This document shows, piece after piece, positions 53,165 through 63,454 of a stretch of 64,000 nucleotides of DNA. Within the stretch, counting starts at the first letter, position 1. Each line of letters begins with the position of its first letter. This stretch comes from Eriocheir sinensis (taxonomy: Eukaryota; Arthropoda; Malacostraca; Decapoda; Varunidae), in assembly GCF_024679095.1 (NCBI RefSeq), contig NC_066544.1, forward strand, positions 2,684,283-2,748,282, written 5' to 3'. A program made the translations under genes and the position numbers. Under the pieces are notes generated by a model, which searched no databases, had not been told where the DNA came from, and saw only the letters and a list, made by a program, of their open reading frames with translations.

Positions 53165-54360
53165 CACTGCAAGGGAGACAGCTCAAAGGCACTAAAACAA
53201 AGAAGCCACAAAAAAGCTCACCAAGCACTGCTCCAACAAAAGAAAAACAACAAGAGGCCAAAAGAGAAGTCAATTTTGGGAGGTGTCTTGACACTCCTCT
53301 CTTGAAAAAGGTCATGTCATAGGCAGGAGAAAATACAGACAAATGAAGGCTGTTTTAGAGTTTACCAGCAGAAGGGATAAAAGAATAAAGATGCTGGTTA
53401 ACTCTTGCATAAGGGATTTGTACAGTATAGGGGTAAGCAAGAGTAGAAAGTAAAGTGCAGCAGGGGTGTGGGAGGAGAGGAGGCATGCTGTTGGCTAGTT
53501 CAGAAGAGCAGTCAGCATGAAAATATTGGTAGAAGATAGAAAGAGATACAACACAATTAAGAGGTAGGAGATTGTCAGAAAGAGGAGGGAAGTTAATGAG
53601 ACAAAGAACTTTAGACTCTACTCTGTCTAATAGGGTTGTGTGTGTGGAGCTCCCCCACACATGAGATGAATGCTCCATACGAGGGCAGACAAGGCCCCTG
53701 TATATGGACAGCATCTGTGCTGGGGAGAAGAACTGGCAGAGATGATACAGCAAGTCTAACCTAGAGAAAGCTGATTTAGTAAGAGAGATGTGCAGTTTCC
53801 AGATAAGATTCTGAGTTAAGGATAGACCGAGGATGTTTAGTGTTGAAGGTGACAGCTGAGCGTTGTCGAAGAATAGGGGATAGGTGTTTGGAAGATTGTG
53901 TCGAGTTAATAGGTGGAGAAATGGAGTTTTTGAGGCGCTATAGGGCATCAAGTTCTCCCTGCCCCAATCAGAAATGATATCAAGGTCTGGAGTTAAACAA
54001 TCTGCAGCCTCCAGTCTGGAGTCTTTCAATTCCTGTTGGGAGGGTATTCTGTTGAAAGAAGTTGAATAATGCAGAGTAGAGTCATCAGCATACAAGTGGA
54101 TAGGATAGTTTGTTGTGGAAAGATCATTGATGTATAACAGAGTGTGGGAGATAGGACAGAGCCCTGCGGGATACCACTGTTGATAGGTTCAGTGGAAGAA
54201 CAGTGACCATCTACTACAGCAGAGATAGAATGTCTGGAAAGGAAACTGGAGATAAGAGTACAGAGAGAGGGATAGAATCCATAGGAGGGTAGTTTGGAAG
54301 GCAAAGATTTATGCCAGACTATCAAAGGCATTTGATATTTCAATGGCAACAGCAAAAGTT
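53133..54360 (-). pseudogene. LINE RT C-terminal half with poly-A 3' end (minus)
   Basis: On the minus strand, frame 54355-54026 gives SSTEPINSGIPQGSVLSPTL. Frame 54095-53355 (246 codons) begins at the catalytic MYADD box and continues with LGLSLTQNLIWKLHISLTKS and IYRGLVCPRMEHSSHVWGSS, the thumb and C-terminus. The 3' UTR (53340-53165) ends cagtga then A(33), the T run at 53134-53164. A second copy is at 57417-58330 and a short tail copy at 39727. The element is 5'-truncated near 54360. Confidence 0.85.
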
Positions 54361-54419
54361 TTACCGAAACGAAATGGCTAAGAGAGGAGTAAAGGGTCCC
54401 CTGTAAGAGCAGGTGAAGG

Positions 54420-54745
54420 AATGCTGAGGGAACTGTTTGTGAAATGCCATATTAGTTGCACCCAGCTGATTCACTGATCTGTTGGATGCACCAACCCAGC
54501 TGCAGGAGTATGGCTGTAAGCAGGGCTGCCCAGTGTCCAGTTGCAATAGAGGCAACACTGGTCACACTCATTGACTGTGACGTTTCCATCTTTTACAAAG
54601 TGTCTCCCCGCCTGGCAGGGCTTGGTCTGAGTCTTGGTGTGAGCATTTGGCTGGCACTGCCATTTTGGCAAGACTTGTTGGCTCTGTTTTTGTTAATATT
54701 ACAAGGGCAGTCCCACACCCACTACTGGACTGCTAATGACATTGC
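54420..54745 (-). other. Cysteine-rich coding-like stretch, unidentified
   Basis: On the minus strand, 54671-54471 reads WQCQPNAH, KPCQAGRHFVKDGNVTVNEC, DQCCLYCNW. A neighbouring frame reads TGQPCLQPYSC where the first loses its cysteines, suggesting one frameshift. The spacing of Cys residues recalls small secreted-protein modules (pacifastin- or VWC-like), but I cannot assign it. It sits between two LINE pieces. Confidence 0.25.
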
Positions 54746-54799
54746 GTGTCTGCGTGTCAAACATTGCATGCCTACTTATAGTCAATAGGTGCAGTTCTG

Positions 54800-55700
54800 A
54801 GTGTATAGTACCTGTGTAAACATCTCTGGTTCAATGAGATTTTGTAGGGAACTTTTGGAATATACCCCAAATATCTGGAATTTCCACTTATCTAGCACTG
54901 CTGAAGTCACCCAAGACAATAAGTGTGTCCCCAGGAGGGCACTGGTCTAATACGGAATCGAGTTTTGCATTGAACATCTATTTCTCTTCCGTTTTAAACA
55001 TCTTGGTAGGAGCGTACACTGCAACAAGAGACGTCAAGCCCAGAGTGTGCTTCAGTCTCACTCGCGTTATAACATCATCATCTGGAGCAACCTCAATTAC
55101 AAATGCCAGTAGTTGGCTGGAGATGCCAAAAGCTACCCCCTTGAGATGGAAGCCATTGCTCATGCTGGACCAGTAGAAGGTGTACCCCCCCTTACTGATC
55201 TCGCCACTGCCAGGCCTCCTCATTTCAGAGAGTGCCACTATGTCCACCCTCAGCCTTCTGAGCTCATATAATAGGCAGTCAGTCAATCATCGTCCGAGAG
55301 GCTCCAGACGTTTCAGGAGCCCACACGCAAAGCCCTCTGAAGGTTAACCCCAGGCTTGGTTCTGCAGGCAGGCGCTGCCTTTGCATCACCCCGGCCGCCC
55401 CCAAAATAAAAAGAGGGGCTAGGGGGCCCTTCCTCCTTTGAGGTGCAGGGCTCCCGTAGGCTTTGCCCTACTACACCTGTCACTGACGGCAGACTCCCCA
55501 GATGTGGATGCATCTTGAAAATCTGCCGCATGGTCTGGCCCCCAAGCAAGACTGGATTGGGGTTGAGGCTTGCACCACGACCCCGACCTCTAATTTTTAT
55601 TTTGTTTTTGGCGAGTACAATTTTTTTTCATAGGGGGAGGGGGTGCAAGCCCCTCCTCCAACCAGACCTGATCAGGGGTGGGACTGACTGCTCACCATAG
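54800..55700 (-). pseudogene. RTE-like LINE endonuclease fragment (minus)
   Basis: Frame 55286-54978 encodes YELRRLRVDIVALSEMRRPG, GYTFYWSSMSNGF and VAVYAPTKMFKTEEK, the N-terminal and middle blocks of an RTE/craniofacial-type APE endonuclease. An adjacent frame (54985-54900) continues with DSVLDQCPPGDTLIVLGDF. The upstream part (55700-55300) is GC-rich 5' DNA of the element. The RT is missing. Confidence 0.75.
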
Positions 55701-55724
55701 GGCAGGGATGCAGGACCCATGGGA

Positions 55725-56090
55725 GGATTAATCCCCATACCTATATTGCCTCTATGATATTGGACTACCTATATTGCCTTATGATACCCCTTTGTACTCA
55801 ATATTACCCCAATGTAGAATGTACTACAATATTTCGTGAATGATACCCCAATGTACCCAGTACTACCCCTATGTATGTACATTGGTATGTTGGGGTATGA
55901 TTGATGTAATACATATTGGGTGTAGTTGTTGTTTCTTACATTATCTTTACAATACCCTTCACAGGCATGACATCACCATAGGTGTGACAACATTGGGGTA
56001 CGTTGGGGTAATATTGGGTACATTAGAACATCATTGAGGTAATATTGAGGTACATTGGTATAATATTGGGATAATGCTGGGTACAACTGG
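55725..56090. repeat. Degenerate taccccaatg array, copy 2
   Basis: taccccaatgtac and its inverse gtacattggggta recur irregularly on both strands, forming many short palindromic pairs. Related to 35140-35420. Confidence 0.7.
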
Positions 56091-56147
56091 CCACTCTCTC
56101 TTTCGTCTTTTGTTGGGGTTGTGCTTAAGTCTTTTTATTTGTTCTTT

Positions 56148-56200
56148 GTTTTTTTTTCTGCCCTTGAGCTGTTTCCATTGCTGTAAAAAAATAGTGGGAA
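56148..56200 (+). mobile_element. LINE 3' tail scrap (plus)
   Basis: gcccttgagctgtttccatt then gctgtaaaaaaa matches the 3' UTR end of the 53133 family on the opposite strand. Confidence 0.6.
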
Positions 56201-56378
56201 AAAGTCTGTGGCGGTACTAAATATTGGTGATTGCTGAACCGAGTCTGGTAAACCTCAGGGAATGGGCTGTGACCCATCCTGTTTGGTAGTTAGTTCCTTA
56301 TGTCTATCAAAATATGTAAAAGTTCTCAAGATATACTTTTAAAGTGCCATATCTTATTGTGAAGTATAATTTTAAAAA

Positions 56379-56518
<140 letters not shown>

Positions 56519-56542
56519 TAAAAAAAAAGCCTTGTGTTTCAG

Positions 56543-56719
56543 GGTAATGAGAGGTGTGATGGTGGTGTTGATGGCAGGAGAGATGAGGGAGAAGGTGGAT
56601 GGGAGCCACCCCAGTGGAGGCAAGTCCTGAAGAACCTTCAAGCTATGCGAGCTGCACAGGATGCCCCAGTGGACAGCATGGGGGCTGAGCAGTGTATAGA
56701 GCAAGGGGCTGAACCAAAG
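56543..56719 (+). CDS. NTHL1: Endonuclease III homologue, exon with DAPVD motif
   Basis: Acceptor cttgtgtttcag, donor aaaggtaata, 177 bp, 59 open codons, phase 0 at both ends. The first ~18 residues are Gly/Asp/Glu-rich linker. Then comes WEPPQWRQVLKNLQAMRAA, QDAPVDSMGAEQC, which is the start of the eukaryotic NTH1 catalytic core (the DAPVD..G.E.C block). In the family this helix packs on the iron-sulphur domain and leads to the substrate-binding helices. Confidence 0.9.
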
Positions 56720-56855
56720 GTAATAGCAGGGTGTGTTCACATCAACTTAAAACAAATTAGTAACAGATCTGCTTTTAAGGCATTTTCTCAGATTCAAATA
56801 ATGACATGAAACATCTTAATGGAAGACGCTCCAACTTATTAAGAACAACCCGCAG

Positions 56856-57026
56856 GTGTACCGCTTTCAGGTGCTTATTTCTCTCATGCTGAGCAGCCAG
56901 ACCAAAGACCAAGTAACTCATGCAGCCATGACAAAGTTGCGTCAACATGGCCTCACCCCAGACAGCCTCCTCAACACCTCAGATACTACCCTTGGGGAAC
57001 TCATCTACCCTGTGGGATTTTGGAAG
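56856..57026 (+). CDS. NTHL1: Endonuclease III homologue, core helices exon
   Basis: A short 136-bp intron separates it from the previous exon. Acceptor cccgcag, donor aaggtgtgt, 171 bp, 57 codons, phase 0. The product [20 protein letters not shown] ... [13 protein letters not shown] is strongly conserved. [11 protein letters not shown] corresponds to the helix with the damaged-base-pocket Gln of Nth, and IYPVGFW to the block before the helix-hairpin-helix. Reaction of the family: excision of oxidised pyrimidines and AP-site cleavage (N-glycosylase/AP lyase). Confidence 0.93.
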
Positions 57027-57416
57027 GTGTGTGTTGATGCCTTCTTATTTATCCTGTCCTCTCTTGACACCTACCTTTTTGACCTTCCTCAAGGGGATGA
57101 TCACAGTAGAAAAGTCTGCACCTTCACCCTCCCTAACCTCAGCCTTTTCATTCCTCCCACCTCAGATTAATTGACAGTTACTATTTTAACACCTACCTCT
57201 TGGTATTTTCTCTTAGGGTAATTAAAGCAGGAGAGTCTTTTCCAGCTGCTTCTTACCATGCATGCCATCCTTGAAAAGACTACTCAAGTTCCTTCACTTT
57301 CTTGCTCACCTTTCTTCTCAAATATTTCAAACATTCTTCTCTTTTTTTCAGGGAATTTATCCTTTAAAACATAAATGAACCAGGGATCAGTTAAGGTATT
57401 TGTCATCTTTACCATC

Positions 57417-58330
57417 TTTTTTTTATTTATTTTTTTTCAGGAGAGGAGACAGTTCAAAGATAAAAAAAAAGGAAACAATAATGAAAAAAAAAAAGAAAAA
57501 AAAGGCCTTTACTCGCTGCTCCCACAAAAATCAAGAGGAGTGGCTAAAAGATAGGTCAATTTTGGGAGGAGGAGGTGTCCTGATACCCTTCTCTTGAAAG
57601 AGTTCAAGTTGTAGGTAGGAGGAAATACAGATGAAGGAAGATTGTTCCAGAGTTTACCTGCATGAGGGATGAAAGAGTGAAGATGCTGGTTAACTTGTGC
57701 ATAAGGGATTTGGACAGTAGAAAGTTGTGTGTGTGTGCTTGAGTAGAAAGTTGTGTGTGGCGAGGCTGCGGGAGGGGGGGAGGCATGCAGTTAGCAAGTT
57801 CAGAAGAGCAGTCAGTGTGAAAATATTGATAGAAGATAGAGAGGCAACATGGCGGCGGAATTTAAGAGGTAGAAGACTATCAGTAAGGGGAGGAGAGCTG
57901 ATGAGACGAAGAGCCTTTGACTCCACTCTGTCCAAGAGAGCTGTGTGAGTGAAGGCCCCCCCCCACACACACACACACATGAGATGCATACTCCATACGA
58001 GGATGGACAATGCCCCTGTATATGAATAGCAACTGTGCGGGGTAGAAAAACTGACGGAGGCGATACGGAACGCCCAGCCTCGAGGAAGCTGATTTAGTGA
58101 GAGAGATGTGAAGTTTCCAGTTAAGATTTTGAGTTAAGGATAGACCGAGGATGTTTAGTGTTGAAGAAGGTGACAGCTGTGTTCTTGAAGAATAGGGGAT
58201 AGGTGTTTGGAAGATTGTGTCGAGTTGATAGGTGGAGAAATTGGGTTTTTGAGGCATTGAAGGACACAAGGTTCCTTTTACCTTAGTTGGAAATGATAGC
58301 AAGGTCTGAGGTTAAGCGTTCTGCAACCTC
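57417..58330 (-). pseudogene. LINE RT C-terminal fragment in an NTHL1 intron (minus)
   Basis: The second copy of the 53133 family. On the minus strand it has NILGLSLTQNLNWKLHISLT and IYRGIVHPRMEYASHV, then a UTR ending in a mixed T/A tail (57417-57510). An acacac insertion at 57963-57978 falls within coding sequence. It occupies most of the 1.46-kb intron between the 57026 and 58487 splice sites. Confidence 0.8.
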
Positions 58331-58486
58331 CATTCTGGAGTTTATTGAAAAAATAGGAGGATTTTTTAGGGTATTTTGAAGAATGTGTGGAAGATGATGG
58401 TGAAATGGTGAGAAAAGATGTGGTGTGTGGATGATTTAGCTACAATACAGAGTGGCACTTATAAGAGGCATGTATGATGTTTCCAG

Positions 58487-58646
58487 AAAAAGGTGGCTTA
58501 CATCAAAAAGACTTGTGAGATTCTGAAGAGGGATTATGAAGGAGATATCCCATCCACAGTGAAGGAGATGTGCCAGCTGCCTGGTGTAGGGCCCAAGATG
58601 GCTCACCTCTGTATGGACATTGCCTGGGGCAAGCTGACTGGCATTG
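58487..58646 (+). CDS. NTHL1: Endonuclease III homologue, helix-hairpin-helix exon
   Basis: Acceptor gatgtttccag, donor ggcattggtaagg, 160 bp, 53 codons plus one base, so it ends in phase 1. The product [20 protein letters not shown] continues to [30 protein letters not shown] is the helix-hairpin-helix DNA-binding motif, and its Lys is the Schiff-base catalytic residue (Lys120 of E. coli Nth). The next family exon should start by completing an Ala/Gly codon and encode VDTHVHR with the catalytic Asp. I do not find it before 64000, so the gene is cut by the window edge or has a second long intron. Confidence 0.93.
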
Positions 58647-58701
58647 GTAAGGGAAGATCAAGCCACAGTAGTTGCAATAAAGGGTTATAAGTGATCAAGT
58701 A

Positions 58702-58926
58702 CTATAGTCGGTTCCATGAGAGCTGGCGGAGCTAACCCTTCAAGGATGGACTCGCAGAGTTGGTATCAGTGCTTGGATAGTAGGCTATGTCACGGCAAAC
58801 CAGATTTGCCACAGGTTGGATCTAGTAAACAGCAGTCAATGGGTCTGTCACCCAATCAATGATGCCAAGTCCACAAGTCCATCCTTGAAGGATTAGGCCT
58901 GCCAGGTCTCATAGAACCAACTATAG
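58702..58926. mobile_element. Tc1/mariner-like MITE with ~50-bp terminal repeats
   Basis: The left end ctatagtcggttccatgaga and the inverse of the right end (ctatagttggttctatgaga) continue in register through ccttcaaggatggac, about 48 bp with six differences. TA lies on both sides (58700-58701, 58927-58928). It sits 55 bp after the NTHL1 exon 58487-58646. Confidence 0.82.
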
Positions 58927-58958
58927 TAGTAGTAGTTAATAGTAACTAACAAAATTAC

Positions 58959-59040
58959 CGTATTCGACGGCTTATAAGACGCAGTTTTTTTCCAAAAAAA
59001 TACACCTGAAAATCATCCTGCGTCTTACAAGGTCAAGAAT
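58959..59040. mobile_element. ccgtatt-family transposon end
   Basis: taccgtattcgacggcttat then aagacgcag, followed about 35 bp later by tgcgtcttacaag in inverse order. Confidence 0.5.
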
Positions 59041-59615
59041 CAGCATTGGGTCACTGACTAGTGAAGTTTTAGTGCAGCAATGGCACTTGAATTAAACTGC
59101 AAATCTCTCCGCAGATGTAAACAAGGCTGCGATCGCTTTTACACCAACAACAGCAACTCTTTTCTAAATTAACAATGTATAACAGTATAGTATATAGTAT
59201 AGTATAGTATAGCCGAGGCTGCCTGAGCACTGTATTTTCACTTAATCTATTCTCTAATCACTCATTTATAATATTTTTACCAAATTACTGTACTGTGCAA
59301 AATTCTTTAAACCTACTGTAATGCCACTCTCATTTTCACTTTGACATGTTGTTCTATGGCATCAGCTAAGAATTAGCACCTGTAGAAGCCATGGGACCCA
59401 TCTCTACGACATTATAGGGTACTACACAGACTGAAAATCAAGCGAACATTTGTCTTGTCAACACCTGGACTAAATTTACATCCTGAATCTTCTGTTGCCT
59501 CCCCCAGCTGCCTGGTGCATTTGGTGCCCCCCCTCTTTTTTTGTCATCCACTTTAGATATTTGGAGTGTTGAGATTTTCTGATTATCCGTGTTTGGATTT
59601 TTGGACTTTTACTGT

Positions 59616-59659
<44 letters not shown>

Positions 59660-60400
59660 TTATCTCCCCTAAGCAGCATCATAACACCCACACAAACACT
59701 GGCTCTCGTCCCTTCTTTCTCCCAAATATAATATAACAGGCTTCAGCATAAATAGTTAAGTTATTCACAACATTTTCCAGAAGATAAAAAAACACAGAAA
59801 ATAGTTATAAGACTTTTCTTTTATAGTAGACTAATTATAGTAAAATGTATATATTGTCCTCTGGATGGCACACTGAGGTCAGAAATACGTATATATATGA
59901 CCCTGGATTGAAAAGGTTGATAGCAGTAGAATGCTTTCTCTTAACACTAAACATCTGGCATTTATGATAAATTAATGATAATATTTAAGGAATACCACAG
60001 GTCATTTTTTTAACTTCCATCCCTTTATGAATTCATTACTGCACACTTATTGTTTTTGTTTAAAGTCCTATAGTCTGTTTCATTTCATCTGTCCACCAAC
60101 AAAGCGGGAATTTTGATAAATGTGGCACCTGCGCATTTCTAGTTCGTGAATACATGAAAATCAACTGTTGTGATAGACATTCAAGCTTATTTTTCAGTAA
60201 TATATTTGAATGTTTATGTATACAAAAAACAACTCAATGATTTGCATCAGTAATCTAACACACAATGGAAGCGAAGGGACGTCGACAGATGAGGTAGAGA
60301 TCAACAATCTATATGCCAGTCGATTAGGGCCCGAGCAACAGCCAAGTAGATTAGTCCCGTCTCCTAAGAGTCTAGGAACTGCGAGGAATATGAGAGTGTG
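59041..60400. other. Unassigned DNA, presumed NTHL1 intron
   Basis: Includes a TATAG run (59186-59212) and a GA run (59617-59657). No further NTHL1 exon, gene or repeat match seen. Confidence 0.4.
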
Positions 60401-60409
60401 AAGTAATAA

Positions 60410-60970
60410 GTTTAACAGGGAGGAGAAGGAGAGGAAGGAGGTGGGAAGGAAGGTAAACAAAGATTCAAGATGGCGCCTCCAAATCAGCAGGAAGGGGACT
60501 CGGGAGGGAATTTCAAGAGCTTCACGCCAGAATCAACAAGGGAACCTATATAGTGGAAAAGGATGAACAAAGTGGAGCGTGACAGAGTAGTGATAGAAAT
60601 GAGGAAGTTGAGAATGGAGTTTGGGGAAGTGATTCAGGCACTGACCGAAGTAAAAAAGAGAGATGATGTGGCAAGGAGAAGAGACGAAGAGACAAAGAAA
60701 ATGGTTGAAAACTTGAGAGAAGAAATAATTCAATTGACTAAGGATCAGTTGGAAAGCCAAAAAGAAATAGCGCAACTGAAGATGGAAAATAAAAAAAGAC
60801 CATAAGATACAAATTTTGAAAATGGAAAGAGAAATTAGTGTGATGGGGACAAACGAAGACATGGAGAAAAAGATGGAAGAAATGATAAAAAGAAAGGTAG
60901 CAAAGAAGATAGGAAATGATCAGCAGAGTGAGGGTGTAAAGGTTGAGGAAAAGATTAAGGATGTGGTTAA
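60410..60970 (+). pseudogene. LINE ORF1, coiled-coil part
   Basis: After a purine-rich 5' UTR, an ATG at 60470 opens MAPPNQQEGDSGGNFKSFTP. It meets a stop at 60553 but continues in another frame (60563-60805, then 60816 on) as a heptad-rich charged helix (EMRKLRMEFGEVIQALTEV, LREEIIQLTKDQLESQKEIA). Coiled coils trimerise LINE ORF1 proteins. A TTAA-flanked MITE splits it at 60971. Confidence 0.65.
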
Positions 60971-61185
60971 CCTGGTAGCAGCAACGGGCCAAATTTGTGG
61001 CTTTACCGTGTAGCAGCGATGGGCCAAATTTGTGCCATGATATAAACCCCCCAAAATAGATGATACATAATCTGATCACAAATGCTTTGATATATATTAT
61101 GAAATGGTTTGTGTGAGGGGTGATTTTCTCTTGTTTTTCTCGCTTGGTGAGACCATTAAGAAACATGATCCCCGCTGCTACCAGG
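60971..61185. mobile_element. TTAA-flanked (piggyBac-like) MITE in LINE ORF1
   Basis: cctggtagcag and its inverse ctgctaccagg are the termini. TTAA lies at 60967-60970 and 61186-61189. The interior duplicates gtagcagc.a.gggccaaatttgtg at the left. At 215 bp it is non-coding. Confidence 0.82.
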
Positions 61186-61189
61186 TTAA

Positions 61190-61780
61190 TGATGAACTGA
61201 AGGAGTGAAGTGAAAAAGACAAGGAAAAAATTAGCTTTAGGGAAATCCTAGAACAACAGCAACAGGAACAGAGGCAAGACATAGAAAAATAAGTTGTGAA
61301 TGTACTAAAAAATGGAGAAACAAAGGTGAGGGACATGGCAGAAAAGAAAAAGTGTGTTATAGTGTTTGATGTCAAGGAAGAAAAAAAAACAGTGAAGGCT
61401 CAGAGAGAGAGTTACGAGAGAAGGAAGGTGAAAAGTATATTGAGAAATATGAATACTGAAGAGGAGGAAAAGATAGAGGAAGAAGTAGATGAAATAACTA
61501 GATTGGGAAGATACAAAGAAGGAAAAAACAGATCACTAAAGATAAAGCTAAGGTCCCAAATGGCAGCAGAAACTATACTAAATAGGTCATGGAAACTAAA
61601 CAACTCTGAAGAATATAAGCAAATATATGTGAGGAGTAATATGTCAGAGGATGAAAGAACGAAAGCTAAGGAAATGATAAATGAAGTGAAAAAGAGAAAT
61701 GATGAAAGATCAGAAGAAGAAGAATTTTTTTTGAAGAATGAAGAACGAAAAACTGATGAAGTGGTGGATAGGAGGTGAGG
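61190..61780 (+). pseudogene. LINE ORF1, RNA-binding part
   Basis: Frame 61296-61778 (160 codons) has KKCVIVFDVKEEKK, DEITRLGRYKEGKNRSLKIK and YKQIYVRSNMSEDERTKAKE. This is the RRM/C-terminal region of a LINE-type ORF1 protein (the RLG.Y pattern and R.(D/N)MS..ER). Confidence 0.7.
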
Positions 61781-61799
61781 GGAGGGAGAAAGGGTGTTG

Positions 61800-62540
61800 A
61801 TAGAAAGAGGGGAAAAAGGGAGAAGGGAAGAAAGGTTTAAAGATTGCGTACAAAAACATAGATGGTCTTATATCAAAGAAAATTTAACTAACTGATTATT
61901 TAAGGGAGAGTGATCCAGATATTATATGTATAGTTGAAACAAAGCTTGTAAAAGAACTGGAACTTGGAGTGGAGGGAAAGAGCAAGTAAAACATTTGGAA
62001 AAAAGATAGGAAAGAAGGAAAGGGAGGAGGAGTGATGATAATGATGAAGCAAGACTTGAAGGTGACTGAAGTGAGATATGGAAATGACAGTGCAGAGGTG
62101 ATGGCTGTGCAGGTACTGGTAAAAGGTGGAGAGAAGAATAACATAATAACAGCCTGTGTCCCCCCTAAAACCAAAAGTTGGAATGAAGTAAGATGTAACG
62201 CTATGCTGGAAAATACAATACGGGCACTGACAGATGAAATAGAAAATACTAAAAAGGTACAAAGGTGCAAAGAAGTGAAATGGGAAGATTTTGTAACGGA
62301 GGATGGTGAAAATACTTAGGGAAGTAAACTATTGAAGCTGGTGACAGATAACCTGATGACGCAGTGGGTGCAAGGAGAAACACGGTTGAGAGGGGATGAC
62401 GAACTATCAAGACGACCTAATTTTCACACAAAACGTGGAATTGGATGAAGGAGTCAGTCATGAGTGCCCCTTAGGAAAGAGCGACCATGAACTATTGGAG
62501 ATGAAAGCTTTGGAAGGATGTGAATATCAAGAAGAGGCTT
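61800..62540 (+). pseudogene. LINE ORF2 endonuclease
   Basis: Pieces in several frames: YTNIDGLISKK-like start near 61850, SDPDIICIVETKLV (catalytic Glu, about 61910), GGGVMIMMKQDLKVTEVRYG (62022 on), and DLIFTQNVELDEGV ... GKSDHELLEM (62420-62510, the Ser-Asp-His box). Frameshifts near 61980 and 62400. Confidence 0.75.
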
Positions 62541-63037
62541 ATAAGGAAAAAAGGAAAAACTACGCTAAGGCAGATTACGTTGGACTCAAGACTTTCTTCA
62601 GTGGGGTAGACTGGACTGATATGAAGAGGAGTACTAATATTCAAGATAAATATGACACTTTTATGAATATTTACAACAGAGGAATAGAGATATATGTTCC
62701 ATTCTACACAGTAAAAACTAAAGGAGAGAAAACATGGTTTGGATGGAGGTGTGAGACAGCAAGAAGAAATAGAAATAAGGCATGGAGGAATTAAAGAAAA
62801 GACCAAATAAGAACAATAGGGACATATTATATAAAAAATCAAGAAATGATTATGTGAAAATAAGGAGAGAGGAGGAAGCTGAATTTGAAAAAAGAATAAA
62901 TTTTAAATGTAAAGAACTAAAAATGTTTTATAAATTCGTAAACGGAAAGTTAAAAAGAAATGGAGTGGAAAGGCTAAAATGTAATCTATGAAAAGGACCA
63001 AAAAATTGCAGAAATAATAAATAAAAATTTTCATCAA
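62541..63037 (+). pseudogene. LINE ORF2 linker before RT
   Basis: Charged helical frames (FGWRCETARRNRNKAWR; DILYKKSRNDYVKIRREEEA; KMFYKFVNGKLKRN) typical of the endonuclease-RT linker. It is split by a MITE at 63038 in the middle of a NKNFHQ/VFTEETDF block. Confidence 0.7.
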
Positions 63038-63454
63038 GGGCCGTATTACAAGTTAAACCCGAGAAGTTTCGGGTCTGGTTTGGTTTCGGGAGGACTTTTT
63101 GGGTTCCGAATGTTGGTATGACAAGTCACCCATATCACGGGTCAGTGGCTTGGGGATGACCAGGGTACCAACCGATGCGAAGAACAGATGAATAACATTA
63201 TCAAAATCAGTGAAATCCATTTTTTTCACTGCCAAAACATATGTAATTAATTTTAATAACTAAAATTTCAAATGGCATTAACACTGACAATGCTGTTTTT
63301 GTAGTTACAAACGACTTGGGGGGGGCACCCTAAGAATCTTTCCCGAGTGTTCCAGTAATGCCGCCTGACCCAAACCGAAATATGCTACTTGTAATACCAA
63401 CAACCGCTGATCATTGAACCCGAAATAATTCGGGTTTGACTTGTAATACAGCCC
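63038..63454. mobile_element. PIF/Harbinger-like MITE in LINE ORF2
   Basis: gggccgtattacaagttaaa and the inverse of the right end (gggctgtattacaagtcaaa) are terminal inverted repeats, continued by cccga. The flanks are caa (63035-63037) and taa (63455-63457), compatible with a mutated 3-bp duplication. The ends also hold aagtttcggg.ctgg-type subterminal repeats. 417 bp, no coding frame. Confidence 0.7.
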
